Positions 25,782 to 35,023 of a DNA stretch of 50,272 nt are shown here, piece by piece. The translations under genes and the position numbers were made by a program. Position 1 is the stretch's first letter. The number at the start of each line of letters is the position of its first letter. This DNA comes from an uncultured Paracoccaceae bacterium (lineage in GTDB: Bacteria > Pseudomonadota > Alphaproteobacteria > Rhodobacterales > Rhodobacteraceae): NCBI GenBank assembly GCA_947503775.1, contig CANNFE010000016.1, positions 1 through 50,272 of the forward strand. The letters are read 5' to 3'. The notes beneath the pieces are model-generated. The model ran no database searches. It had not been told where the DNA came from and saw only the letters and a list, made by a program, of their open reading frames with translations.

Positions 25782-27743
25782 ATGAAGCTGACGCATGTTC
25801 GCATTCAAAATTTCAAGTCGATCCTAGATTCCGGCAAATTCTCAGTCGGTGAGCTTTGCTGCCTCGTGGGCAAGAACGAGGCAGGCAAAACCGCGACTCT
25901 TTCGGCTTTGCAATCGCTCCGGCCTTACGGTGAAGCCCAGACAACTTTCGACGTAGATGAAGATTACCCACGCCGCTACGCGACCCGATACGATGAGCGC
26001 CACAAGGACGGCGACGCCGAGGTCGTGCGAACGTGGTGGCAAATGTCGGACGACGCCCACCAAAAGCTGGTTGATGAGTTTGGTAAGGATGCAGTAACGT
26101 CACGAGAATTCGAGATCGCCAAAAGATACAAGCAAGACGGCACCTCATGGAATATGCCGATTGATGAGGCGAAGGCCGTAGCACATGCAATTGAGTTGCA
26201 GCGCCTGAATGCCGCAGAAAAGAAGGCCGTAGACAAGGTCTCAACGTCGAAAGAGTTGATTGCGGCGGTCGATGCGCAAGATACACCAACCGAAAAGCTT
26301 ACAGCCCTAAAAGCCCGGTTCTCCGAATACAGGAAAAGCTCTTTAACGCTGAAGGCAATTGACCTGCTGTCCGAGCTTGTCCCGACGTTCTTCTATACCT
26401 CCCACTATGACCGCATGAGTGGACAGATTTCAGCGCAGCAGATCGCAAACGACAAAGCGCAGAACGACGTTGACCCAGGCGACGAGATATTTCTCGACTT
26501 TCTTCGTCTTGCGGGGACCGATCTGGATGAACTGAATGCCTCACCACGCTACGAGCAACTGAATGCCAAATGCGAGGCGGCTTCCGCGGATATCACAGAT
26601 CAGATCTTCAAATATTGGTCGCAGAACAAGCATCTGGAAGTGCAGGTCCAACTCAACGAAGGCCGCACCGAAGACCCGGCTCCCTTCAACGCTGGGGCCG
26701 TTGCACGGGCGCGAGTATACAACCAGCTCCATCGCGCCAGTGTCCCGTTTTCCGAGCGGAGCGCGGGGTTCGTGTGGTTTTTCTCGTTTCTTGTTCAGTT
26801 CGCGATGATGCGGCGCGAGACCGACAACGTAATCATTCTGCTGGATGAACCGGGGCTGACTTTGCACGGTAAAGCCCAAGAGGACCTGCTTCACTACATC
26901 GAGGAGGAATTGCTGCCTGTTCACCAAGTAATCTACTCGACCCACTCACCATTCATGGTTCCGCCGAAAAGGTTGGCAGACTGCCGGGTTGTGGAAGACG
27001 TGATCGACTACACGAATCCTATGCGTCCAGAATCGAAGGGCACCACAGTTACCGAAGATGTAATGAGCACCGACAAGGACACGCTCTTCCCGCTCCAAGG
27101 TGCACTAGGTTATTCGGTGACGCAGTCCTTGTTCGTTGGCGAGAACAGTCTGCTTGTCGAAGGTCCGTCAGATATCCTCTATCTACAGGCTTTCTCGAAC
27201 GAGCTTGAGCGACGTGGGCGCAAGGGCCTCGACCCCAGATGGACAGTGTGTCCGGCGGGTGGGATCGACAGTATCCGGCCATTTGTTTCCTTGTTTCATG
27301 GAAACCATTTGAATGTCGCCGTGCTGTCCGACCAAGGACAGGGCGACAAATCAAAGTTGGAGAAGCTCCGCCGGAGCGAAATTCTCGCTGCTGACCGCCT
27401 ACACACAATTGCTGAATTGTTAGATCAGGCTGAGGCGGACATTGAAGACATCATGCACCCGGACTTCTTCTGCGCGATTATCAATCAGACCTATGATCTA
27501 AAGGGCGAGCATCAGCTTGATGCCGCGAAGTTGGCCGCAGCAGAAGCCACACCTAGGCAAGTGAAACAGGCTGAGGCTCACTTCCGCGTCCTGCCGGAAG
27601 AAATCCCGGAATATAGCCACTACCGTCCGGCTGATTGGTTGATCCGCAATTCCACTGTCCTTGATGGGGACGCGACGGAGGTAACGGAGACGCTGGAGAA
27701 GGCGGAGAAGGTAATCGCGGTCTACAATGCGATGCTCAGCTAA
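25782..27743 (+). CDS. OLD-family AAA ATPase with TOPRIM nuclease domain
   Basis: A protein of about 653 residues. The N-terminal half is a RecF/OLD-type ABC ATPase. Walker A is GKNEAGKTATL near residue 29. A long coiled-coil/insert region follows. The signature and Walker B strand VIILLDEPGLTLHGKAQEDLL comes next, then the H-loop IYSTHSPFM. The C-terminal part opens with LLVEGPSDILYLQAF, the first acidic motif of a TOPRIM nuclease, and contains VLSDQGQGDKSKLEKL. OLD nucleases and GajA of Gabija share this layout, but no UvrD-like GajB gene is adjacent. The start may be 25770 or 25782; homology begins at MKLTHVRIQNFKSI. Likely antiviral. Confidence 0.88.
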   Translation: MKLTHVRIQNFKSILDSGKFSVGELCCLVGKNEAGKTATLSALQSLRPYGEAQTTFDVDEDYPRRYATRYDERHKDGDAEVVRTWWQMSDDAHQKLVDEFGKDAVTSREFEIAKRYKQDGTSWNMPIDEAKAVAHAIELQRLNAAEKKAVDKVSTSKELIAAVDAQDTPTEKLTALKARFSEYRKSSLTLKAIDLLSELVPTFFYTSHYDRMSGQISAQQIANDKAQNDVDPGDEIFLDFLRLAGTDLDELNASPRYEQLNAKCEAASADITDQIFKYWSQNKHLEVQVQLNEGRTEDPAPFNAGAVARARVYNQLHRASVPFSERSAGFVWFFSFLVQFAMMRRETDNVIILLDEPGLTLHGKAQEDLLHYIEEELLPVHQVIYSTHSPFMVPPKRLADCRVVEDVIDYTNPMRPESKGTTVTEDVMSTDKDTLFPLQGALGYSVTQSLFVGENSLLVEGPSDILYLQAFSNELERRGRKGLDPRWTVCPAGGIDSIRPFVSLFHGNHLNVAVLSDQGQGDKSKLEKLRRSEILAADRLHTIAELLDQAEADIEDIMHPDFFCAIINQTYDLKGEHQLDAAKLAAAEATPRQVKQAEAHFRVLPEEIPEYSHYRPADWLIRNSTVLDGDATEVTETLEKAEKVIAVYNAMLS

Positions 27744-27902
27744 TCCCCAGTATCTCAGCCATCTTGTTCCTACGTCCGTTTTCTCGGCTCAAAGTAAGGT
27801 GGCAACGCATCTAAAAATCTAGGGACACATCACTCACAGCCGACCTTCGCCGCCCCGAGGTCGAACGGCAGCTTCCAATGCATGCGTCGGGTGGTTTGGA
27901 TA

Positions 27903-28628
27903 TCAGAACTTCAGGTTGTCAGCGTTTCGAGACGTTGCCAGCATCTCTGGTACTCTGCTGTGCGCCTCGATCCATGCCCGCTTATGCGGAGCGATCCATG
28001 CGGCGATCTCAAGGATGCTCTCGTAGTCTTTCTCAAGATGCCGGGTGAAGATCGGCTCATGGTGCGCAATCCGGTTTCTGAACGTGCGCAGGAAGTTAAG
28101 CGGTGTGTGGACGTTCTTTCGGGAGATGCTGGTGGCATGGGGGAATGCGCGTCTGAGAGCGGGCCGCCAGAGCGTCATCTCATAGTTGGCTTTTGTCTTC
28201 GTCTTCCAATCGATAAAGCCACCTCGACCTAGCAGCGACACCCAGAAGCCAAACGAGAGCGAAGCGATGACATGGGGCGCGTCGTCTGGATACTTGTCCT
28301 TGCGTAACCCCTGCTTGGTCTGCTCGATCCGTGCTAGGCAGCCGCTGTCCAGACCCGCCTTGCCGCTGTCGTACCATGTCTGTCCGTAGGCGCTGACCAG
28401 TTCCCTGTTCATCGCGTTGCGAAGTGCTACCTCAAGGGCCTGAAGTGGCCCATAGAAAGCCGCGCTGACCGCTGTATTCCACGTGTAGAGCCTGACAGCC
28501 TCGGCTCGGTCACCGCTGGTGGAGGTCAGATATGTCCCGAGCCGATCCGCCGACAGCGAAGCTTCCAGTTCATCGAGAATTTCGTCGTTCAGGTCAAAAT
28601 TCTTGACATTTGGGGTGGGACTGGTCAT
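27903..28628 (-). CDS. Abi-like protein with HEPN motif (abortive infection)
   Basis: A 241-residue protein of the Abi_2-like family. It has the early segment YTWNTAVSAAFYGPLQALEVALRNAMN, a central SLSFGFWVSLLGRGG stretch typical of these proteins, and near residue 190 the RNRIAHHEP sequence. That is an R-x4-H HEPN ribonuclease motif. Such proteins abort phage infection by cutting RNA. The ATG at 28628 follows GAGG; a GTG two codons earlier is possible. It is transcribed toward the OLD-like gene (convergent). Confidence 0.85.
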   Translation of the reverse strand: MTSPTPNVKNFDLNDEILDELEASLSADRLGTYLTSTSGDRAEAVRLYTWNTAVSAAFYGPLQALEVALRNAMNRELVSAYGQTWYDSGKAGLDSGCLARIEQTKQGLRKDKYPDDAPHVIASLSFGFWVSLLGRGGFIDWKTKTKANYEMTLWRPALRRAFPHATSISRKNVHTPLNFLRTFRNRIAHHEPIFTRHLEKDYESILEIAAWIAPHKRAWIEAHSRVPEMLATSRNADNLKF

Positions 28629-29049
28629 ATACACCTCGTTAGCCCCGGACCCGCCTCTGCCTTAGGTATGCGCCCGGGGCTCAGCATTTCAGGACATTGA
28701 AATTCGTCAGTTCGCGGTAGCGGATGGTTTGCGTTTGGGCTTGTAGCCGCGCTTCGCCACAGCCTTGCGTTCGGTCTTCACGTCTTCCTCGACCTTTCGG
28801 CACTCTGGTTCGAGTGTCACTTCCATCAGACGATGCAAACGGCGCGATGGCTGATGCCACCACCCATACTGCGTTCGGCCAGTCCTAAGCCAGCGATTGG
28901 TACTAATGGCGACATTGGCTCGTGCTAATGGATACCATGCTTACACCTGATGGTGTGACTGCCCTCGTGGCGTTCAAGCAGGGTCCAGACCCGCCCCCAG
29001 CGGCGTCTAAGAACCATTGAACCGGCCCAGATGGAACGCCTCAAGCGTT
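28629..29049. other. Gene-poor stretch
   Basis: About 420 bp between the Abi-like and SGNH-hydrolase genes. The only coding-like trace is a minus-strand frame of 39 codons ending in a basic tail (AKRGYKPKRKPSATAN, stop at about 28707), which may be the 3' remnant of a lost gene. I see no RNA gene or clear promoter. Confidence 0.5.
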
Positions 29050-30717
29050 TCACCCCGCCGTCGCGCGCGGACGCACCACCTGAATAACATAATCGGGGCC
29101 GCTGGCAGTGAAGTCAGGCGGGTTGGCTGATCTCGACGCTATCATATAACCGTTCCAAAACACCTCGACCCTAGCTGAGAACTTCCCTTCGGTTCCTGTC
29201 AAACGTCCGTTTAGTTTGATCTGAATATACTTCAATACTTTTAGCGTCGACCGACCCCATGAAAACGATGCTGATAGGGGTTGCCGGTCTCCCAATCCGG
29301 TAAAAGCCTTAGCCGTAGGCTTCCAACCTTCACCGATATCAATTTCAAGCTCGAAATGATTATCAGCTCGATCGAGGTACGGGTTGGCGCTAAAGAAGAA
29401 CTGAACTGATAAGTGATCAAGCCACGCCATGTCATAGGACTGACGCAGGCTGACCTGCTCACCATGGTGCTTACCAATTTTCTCTCGATAGACCGAAAAT
29501 ATAGGTTTACTAAAATAAGGTTCGTCAACTGCGCCTATCGCTACGCCGAACTGCCTCAAACTGACGACTTGATCTCTTTCATGACAATGCCTTACGCGAG
29601 ATGAATACTGGTCAGCTCCCGCTTGGTTAGGATGTGCAATATGTGAATTTGCCGCTTTCCAGATATCCATCGCCCTCGATGAGCTAGCACGCTCTACAAT
29701 CTCATCTGGCAGGTCTTCAATCCCCTTGCCTATCATACTTTCGATGTCGCGGAGAGTCTCACCTGTTGGATTTTCGTAGATATGGTAAAGGCGGCACCTT
29801 TCCCTCGCAATAGCTCTATCAAAGCTCATTCCAGGCTGATATATGTAACTATTCCGCGCCCACATCGCATTATCTTGATGGAAATGAGGGTCAACATACT
29901 GTATATTCAGAGCAGAGTTTTCCTTTGATAATCTGATCTCTCTGGCAATGATCTCATTTATGAATAAATAGAGAGTTGCAGCCCTTACCTTAATTCTCTC
30001 AATGTATGCGATGCGCTGGTCGTCAGCCCAAAAATAAGAGAAAAGGGCGGTCGGGAGTGATGACAACGCGGCGGCACTATATCCAACTGCAAATCCAGTA
30101 TACGATCCGAAGATAAAGTTCTTAATAGATACATCGTTATTAAGATTGCTAATCCTACTCAGACCTGCAAAGTAACCAGTGTAGATTATGCGTGATTGTG
30201 GATAATAGGTCGTAAGATCTTCGAGTAATGTCTTTACCCTTTCCCGAAGTATGTCAGAAGCGTCTTGTATATACCTCCGGTAATCAAAAGACTCAGAATC
30301 CGTAAAGATGTTGGCTAGGAGCCCAAAAACGTAGTCATATCTCGGATCATGTGGATCGTTACGACCAAGGGATAAGATCCCAAGAAATGATATATCGTTT
30401 GCGCCGCCGTCAATCAGTAGAGTTTTTGCATTGGGGTGTGACGCATAAGCTTCCCTAATCTGCGTTCGGATTGTCGGATACGAAGACGGCATCTCAGCCG
30501 ACCACGGCTCTTTTTTCACCGCAGCGGCGCCGGATGGACTAGCCCCAATCTCGGAAGTAGTGCCTATTATCGCACCGCTTTGAGCATAGTTGATATGTTC
30601 TACGTTTCGTCCTTGTGCTCGAAGGTAGTCGGCGAATTGTGCGGCAAATGTTCTCTGGCGGGGAAGACCTTGGCCCCACATAATGCTATCACCTAGACTT
30701 AGAAGCAGTTCAGCCAT
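29050..30717 (-). CDS. SGNH/GDSL-family hydrolase, large
   Basis: A 555-residue cytoplasmic or non-classically exported protein. The N-terminal SGNH hydrolase has LSLGDSIMWGQG (nucleophile Ser11), the GGANDIS block (oxyanion Asn), and HPNQAGADQYSSRVRHC with the catalytic His in the HPNxxG pattern. There is a long helical insert with two hydrophobic stretches (FGSYTGFAVGYSAAALSSLPTALFSYFW). The last 170 residues are a beta-rich domain ending in a Pro/Arg tail. Such enzymes remove acyl or acetyl groups from carbohydrates or lipids. It is translationally coupled to the preceding gene (TAATG). The pair is AT-rich relative to the island. Confidence 0.8.
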   Translation of the reverse strand: MAELLLSLGDSIMWGQGLPRQRTFAAQFADYLRAQGRNVEHINYAQSGAIIGTTSEIGASPSGAAAVKKEPWSAEMPSSYPTIRTQIREAYASHPNAKTLLIDGGANDISFLGILSLGRNDPHDPRYDYVFGLLANIFTDSESFDYRRYIQDASDILRERVKTLLEDLTTYYPQSRIIYTGYFAGLSRISNLNNDVSIKNFIFGSYTGFAVGYSAAALSSLPTALFSYFWADDQRIAYIERIKVRAATLYLFINEIIAREIRLSKENSALNIQYVDPHFHQDNAMWARNSYIYQPGMSFDRAIARERCRLYHIYENPTGETLRDIESMIGKGIEDLPDEIVERASSSRAMDIWKAANSHIAHPNQAGADQYSSRVRHCHERDQVVSLRQFGVAIGAVDEPYFSKPIFSVYREKIGKHHGEQVSLRQSYDMAWLDHLSVQFFFSANPYLDRADNHFELEIDIGEGWKPTAKAFTGLGDRQPLSASFSWGRSTLKVLKYIQIKLNGRLTGTEGKFSARVEVFWNGYMIASRSANPPDFTASGPDYVIQVVRPRATAG

Positions 30718-31949
30718 TATAAGTCTTTAGCCTCAAGCGAGGCTATACGTTCTTTAAGGGTCTTGATCTCGGTGAGTAGGCTTGGGATATCTGGTAACTC
30801 GACATCTTTTGTTCGAACTGTTCCTGTGCTGCCAAGTAACTCAATTGTTCTTTCTGCCCCCTCCCACAATGTAATCTTCGTACTGGAATCAGTTCTATCC
30901 GGATTCCCCTCTAGAGATATTCCCCCGGGATGGATAACGGTACCACGGTCATTGCCTGCGTATGTTAAACGAACCGGTTGAGCTCCATGAACCTGAACGC
31001 CATCACCAGGGCGTACAGAGAACACTTCGTACAAGTTGATCTCGTCAATTCCCAATTCTAATGTAGGAGATCCATCAGGGTCACGAATAGTAATAGAACC
31101 AGATCGACCGATACCCCCGAGAAAGAGCTGGCCGTCTGTGTTCATGTGTACAGAATGAGGAATTTCCTCTATCGATGAGTAGAAGCGGCCTTCATTGTGG
31201 TATCGAGAGTCACCGATGAATATTCTTCCAAACTCTTCGTAACTATTATCGCGCGGGAACGTATCGCGTATTTGTATAGCATGGGCTGTCGCATAAGATT
31301 GGCTATCAGCGCCATCGCCTTCCAATGTTGCGCCGATACGTGTGATGTACTCCACAAAGCTGGCCGTAACCTTTTCTAAGGATAAAGTCTTCGAAGAGTC
31401 TAGTGAGAATAATGATTGGCCTTCACCATCAACTATCGTGACTTTTTGGGATGAAATACTGTTCTTGACGCGAACTTCGTCTGTAACGGTTAGGATCCCG
31501 TCCATACGAGCTTCGAGGTTCTCAGCTCGAACGCTGAATATACTTTTTTGTGTCGAGTTGCGTACGTATAAAGAACCGGAGTTGCCGGAAGTTCCTATAC
31601 TCAGTATAGCTGGGTGGCCTCTTATATCGATTGCGTTCCAACTAGACGAAGTAGGTTGCAATACATTTAAACTGATATCCTGCTCATCGGAAAACCCGTA
31701 TAGAAATAGTTGTCCAGTAGATGTCCGCCCTCCAATACTCAATAGAGAATTTTCACTACGGAACTCGAGGCGGTGATCGCCGGCATCGTCAATACATCTA
31801 AGTGCGTCAATGTACTGAGTATATAACTCAACACTTCTCGAGTCGATATCAATTGACAGAACTGACCCATCATTAGAATCTGGGATCATTCTAAGCTTAC
31901 GTGCAATAAGTGATATTATATCATCTAATAGTTGGATATCTGATGTCAT
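30717..31949 (-). CDS. Beta-repeat protein with C-terminal coiled coil (tail-fibre-like)
   Basis: A 410-residue protein with no signal peptide. After a helical start it is made of many short beta-rich units with repeating SxxSIGGRTSTGQLFLYG, GTSGNSGSLYVRN and GGIGRSGSITIRDPDGSP-like turns. It ends in a proline-capped coiled coil (LLTEIKTLKERIASLEAKDL). That arrangement is common in phage tail-fibre and spike shafts, where the end helix trimerises. No family was recognised. Its stop overlaps the start of the SGNH hydrolase, so the two act together; one reading is a fibre-plus-esterase pair. Codon use is AT-rich compared with both flanks. Confidence 0.65.
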   Translation of the reverse strand: MTSDIQLLDDIISLIARKLRMIPDSNDGSVLSIDIDSRSVELYTQYIDALRCIDDAGDHRLEFRSENSLLSIGGRTSTGQLFLYGFSDEQDISLNVLQPTSSSWNAIDIRGHPAILSIGTSGNSGSLYVRNSTQKSIFSVRAENLEARMDGILTVTDEVRVKNSISSQKVTIVDGEGQSLFSLDSSKTLSLEKVTASFVEYITRIGATLEGDGADSQSYATAHAIQIRDTFPRDNSYEEFGRIFIGDSRYHNEGRFYSSIEEIPHSVHMNTDGQLFLGGIGRSGSITIRDPDGSPTLELGIDEINLYEVFSVRPGDGVQVHGAQPVRLTYAGNDRGTVIHPGGISLEGNPDRTDSSTKITLWEGAERTIELLGSTGTVRTKDVELPDIPSLLTEIKTLKERIASLEAKDL

Positions 31950-32082
31950 ATCGAACTCCAGAAAAGGTAGCTATTGATAGCCATGCCTGGGTCTTTAAGA
32001 TTCAGTAGCCGTAGGAATGAAGCCTACACTTCTTCGATAGATGCTAACATTCTATTCTCTTGTAGAGTACTACCTAGAAGTC

Positions 32083-32681
32083 ATACCGTCTAGCCATACT
32101 TTTAGCGACACGCCGTTAGTAGCAATCAATGTTCGTTTGCATTATCTGGTGGAAGTGACATCGAGCTTCTTCAGGCGTGACACCAGACCGCTCAGATCGT
32201 AGGTATTCGTCATCTTGCCGCCGTGCGACGCACGTCGCTCGATCCGCTCGACAAGACCTGCCTGCTCCAGCTCAGCTATGTATCGTTGCACCTGTCGCTC
32301 ACTCAGGCCCAGCCGTTCGGCTAGAAGCTTCTTGCCCGGATGGGGCTTGCGTGCGTTCTCCCACCAGAAATCGCATAGCTGCATGAGGACAGCGAGCTGT
32401 GTGGGGTTCAGGCCGAGCCGCTGTTGCGCCCTGAGCAGCAGAGACGGCACGATACAGAAACCAAGGTCCATGACCTGTTTGCCCCATTTCTTCTCGGAGG
32501 CACGGCCTGCCTTGGGCGGTCGAAGCTGGACAACATTGCCAACATCACCTTTATTTTCGTCAGACATGAGATAATCCCTCTGTTGATCGCAATATCGCTT
32601 TGAAATTCAGACGTTTCAATAGATGACCACCAGACGAAATTGTCCATATGGTGCGGTCATGAATGACTATACCGTCTAGCC
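32083..32681. repeat. 13-bp direct repeat flanking the HTH gene
   Basis: The sequence ataccgtctagcc occurs at 32083-32095 (downstream of the HTH gene) and 32669-32681 (upstream of its start). Between the upstream copy and the gene there is also an imperfect inverted repeat (ATGACCACCA ... TGGTGCGGTCAT, about 32620-32660). These may be operator or iteron sites for the encoded DNA-binding protein. Confidence 0.45.
32142..32567 (-). CDS. Winged helix-turn-helix protein (replication or control of mobilisation)
   Basis: A 141-residue basic protein. Residues about 40-115 form a helix-turn-helix/winged domain (LNPTQLAVLMQLCDFWWENARKPHPGKKLLAERLGLSERQVQRYIAELEQAGLVERI). This layout matches small plasmid replication-initiator or MarR/GntR-like domains seen next to relaxase genes. 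A basic tail follows. It lies 235 bp downstream of the MobV gene on the same strand and has repeat sites on both sides. It probably controls plasmid-like functions of the island. Confidence 0.75.
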   Translation of the reverse strand: MSDENKGDVGNVVQLRPPKAGRASEKKWGKQVMDLGFCIVPSLLLRAQQRLGLNPTQLAVLMQLCDFWWENARKPHPGKKLLAERLGLSERQVQRYIAELEQAGLVERIERRASHGGKMTNTYDLSGLVSRLKKLDVTSTR

Positions 32682-32802
32682 GCAGATGTCCGCTAAAGAA
32701 GGACGGATTCACGCAGCATCCGAGAAGGCGGATGGACCAATATAAGCTTGGCACCAGACGCTGATAACTAGTACCCCCACCTCTCGTGGGGGTAATGCGG
32801 AG

Positions 32803-34179
32803 TTATCGGCTTTCCTGTACGGGATTAGTTGGGAATAAGCCCTGAGCAAGAGCCAGCTTCTGGCGCTCACGATCCGCTTCGCGCGATAGCTCGTAGAGCG
32901 CTCCGCGTTCATCAAGCGGATCGGGAAGCAGCCGGTCAAGGATGCCATGCACCTCGTCGTCACCACGCGGCGGCGTGAACCGGAACAGCCGCAACACCTC
33001 CCCGCCTACTGCTTTCCAATAGTCGGTGATCGCTCCTAGAAGATGCCGTGCCCGGTCGAGCAAACGTCCGCTTGCTGGCACCGACCTGATTTTCTCCATC
33101 CCGCGCTCATGGGCTTCGCGAATACGTGTAAATGCGTCTGCCCACTTTTCACCGGCTCGCAGCAGATATTCGCTCTCGCCGCGGCTCCAGTTCGAGGTCG
33201 CGCTTTGACCATAGCGCCGCATCTGATGATCGCGTTCCCGCCTGTTCTTCATCGTCTTGAAGGCCTCGCGAACCTGCTGGACACCCTTCGGCAGATCGCC
33301 GTCTGAGACCTCCCCCTTCACCAGCGTCTCGGCGACGGCTATCGCTTCGTTCGCGTCAGCGATGGCCCTAGCCCGTCCGGCTTCGTAGGCTTCTGCCTCA
33401 CGGCTGCTGATGGCCTCTTCTCGTTCATCTAGATCACGGCCCCGGCGCTCCTGCTCCACTGCCTGTTCGCTAAGTTTGACGGCCGTTTCGTTCACCCACT
33501 GCCGCGTGCTCTTCCCCTTCGGAGCGGTGGGTGACCTGTCCTCACCATACTCGATGCCGAGATGGTTAACGGACAAGGCCATGCGTTCACGAAGGCGTTG
33601 GAAGCTTCCCGGCTTGGACAGCTCAGGATGGGAAGCCCTGCCCACCGTGCGAATGGTTGGCTTCTCAGCGGCCGCACGCAGACGGGCCTCAAACTGTTCT
33701 TGGGTTTCGGTCTTCCTGCGGCGACCGGGCTTGCGCGCTTTCTTCTCGTAGGTGGGCGCGACGACGAAATGAATGTGCGGCGTGTCTTCGTCCAGATGCA
33801 GTTCGGCGAAGACCAGGTCGCCCCCGAACTGCGCCCGCACGTGATCCATCGTCGTTTCGATCCAGACCTCCAGTCGCTCCTCATCCCAGGTGCCGGTGGC
33901 TTTCGGATCGCCCGGTCGGAAGTACTCTGGCGAAGCTGATGCGACGCAACGCAGGTAGGGCTTCTCGGCCTGCTTCGTCGGCCGCTTGACACCGGTGCTG
34001 TAGAACAGCCTGAGCGACTGAACCAATCCTCGGGCCGTTCCGTAAAGATGCCTGTTGAGGTAAGAGCGCTCGACCATAATGGCGGAGCTACCATCCGGTG
34101 TCCGATGGAGGCAGTGGCGGTCCAGCGATGCAATCATCGTCGGAGACGCCGGCTGAATATTATAGACAAGTTCGGCCAT
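32803..34179 (-). CDS. MobV-family relaxase (Pre/Mob)
   Basis: A 458-residue conjugative relaxase. The MobV catalytic motif HLDEDTPHIH is at 128-137 in the expected context (FAELHLDEDTPHIHFVVAP), and an upstream LNRHLYGTARGLVQSL segment is present. The C-terminal half is long, charged and helical (RRGRDLDEREEAISSREAEAYEAG), as in other Pre/Mob proteins. It should nick a nearby oriT and lead the island's strand during transfer by a helper T4SS. The likely oriT region lies upstream (34180-34800). Confidence 0.92.
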   Translation of the reverse strand: MAELVYNIQPASPTMIASLDRHCLHRTPDGSSAIMVERSYLNRHLYGTARGLVQSLRLFYSTGVKRPTKQAEKPYLRCVASASPEYFRPGDPKATGTWDEERLEVWIETTMDHVRAQFGGDLVFAELHLDEDTPHIHFVVAPTYEKKARKPGRRRKTETQEQFEARLRAAAEKPTIRTVGRASHPELSKPGSFQRLRERMALSVNHLGIEYGEDRSPTAPKGKSTRQWVNETAVKLSEQAVEQERRGRDLDEREEAISSREAEAYEAGRARAIADANEAIAVAETLVKGEVSDGDLPKGVQQVREAFKTMKNRRERDHQMRRYGQSATSNWSRGESEYLLRAGEKWADAFTRIREAHERGMEKIRSVPASGRLLDRARHLLGAITDYWKAVGGEVLRLFRFTPPRGDDEVHGILDRLLPDPLDERGALYELSREADRERQKLALAQGLFPTNPVQESR

Positions 34180-34203
34180 GCTGAATTATACGTAAGCGCT
34201 CGC

Positions 34204-34221
34204 AAACTTGCTACAAAGTTT
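34204..34221. promoter_or_regulatory. Inverted repeat upstream of the relaxase, oriT candidate
   Basis: AAACTT (34204-34209) and AAGTTT (34216-34221) form a perfect 6-bp inverted repeat with a 6-base loop, 25 bp upstream of the MobV start. MobV relaxases usually nick beside a short inverted repeat just upstream of their own gene, so this is a candidate site. Confidence 0.4.
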
Positions 34222-34229
34222 CCTTGCTC

Positions 34230-34800
34230 ATAAGGAGACTTTTGGGCCCCGCTGCTGCGCATCACCCCAAAGTCCCCTTATTTCGCCTTGCCGGGGGCTT
34301 CTCCGGCCGATGGCCTGCGCGGCTTGCAACCCTGCGGGCCGCGCCTTGCCGAGCCTCCTGGCGGAGGCTGCGAAGCCCCCATTCCCTGCCTCGTGGCGGG
34401 CGATGAATGGGGGCTCGCGTGTTGGGTTCGATGACTGGATTTGTCCTGCTGGCTCAATCAGAGGGCCTGTTCCTGCCCTCTTTCCAAATGGCGGGTCCTC
34501 CCAATGCTCACATCCGCCACCGATGGTGCCGTCAGCTGCGCGTGGGTCCGGTCCCGGCTTCGCCGCATTTGAAAATTCACCGCCCCCGTTCGCCACGTGG
34601 CAGGGTTTGAAGCGAGGCTTCAACCCTGCTGTCGAGCATGCCGACATTAATCGTCTCCCGTGAACTGGAAGCTGGAAGAGTCCACGGGAGCGAGACGCCA
34701 AGTATCGAGCGACTGTGGGATCTTCCGGGAGCGCTTGACACAGCTTGGTCCTGTGGGCTGGGTCGGTCGCGCGCGGAGGCTGAAGCCGCAACCTTCCCCT
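34230..34800. other. GC-rich structured non-coding region
   Basis: About 570 bp with open frames in several registers that read as low-complexity, Pro/Arg/Ala-rich sequence. It contains strong stems: GCCTCC/GGAGGC near 34352-34368, and a near-perfect hairpin (arms cagggtttgaagc and gcttcaaccctg, about 34602-34629). From memory, sequences like this occur repeatedly beside mobilisation genes in alphaproteobacterial plasmids and islands and are often mis-annotated as proteins. I treat it as non-coding, probably part of the transfer origin or a structured RNA. Confidence 0.55.
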
Positions 34801-34806
34801 TTGAAC

Positions 34807-35013
34807 TTAACCCAGACGGTCTTTCAGCTCAGCCATAGTCAGACGGTAGGAGTGCCACGCGTCCTGGGCTTCCGAGATTGCCTCTTCTAGTGTCGCACCA
34901 TCAGCGATGCAGCCAGGATGGTCGGGGAACTCGACCAGGAAACCGCCGCCCTCAGCGCGTGTGAGCCGTCGGACAACGTGCCGTGGTAAGCTGGTATCAC
35001 CGGTGCCTCCCAT
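34807..35013 (-). CDS. Short HicB-like antitoxin-type protein
   Basis: A 68-residue protein with the HicB/UPF0150 core: GGGFLVEFPDHPGCIADGATLEEAISEAQDAWHSYRL. In HicAB systems this domain neutralises the HicA ribonuclease and a C-terminal DNA-binding domain represses the operon. Here the C-terminal domain is missing and no hicA-like gene is adjacent, so it is either an orphan or has another role. It is the last gene of the leftward group that begins at 41808. Confidence 0.75.
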   Translation of the reverse strand: MGGTGDTSLPRHVVRRLTRAEGGGFLVEFPDHPGCIADGATLEEAISEAQDAWHSYRLTMAELKDRLG

Positions 35014-35023
35014 ACCGATCCTC

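Noticed and set aside
34228-34791. 187-codon minus-strand frame in the GC-rich region
   Set aside because: Low-complexity composition, overlapping open frames in other registers and strong hairpins argue for non-coding sequence.
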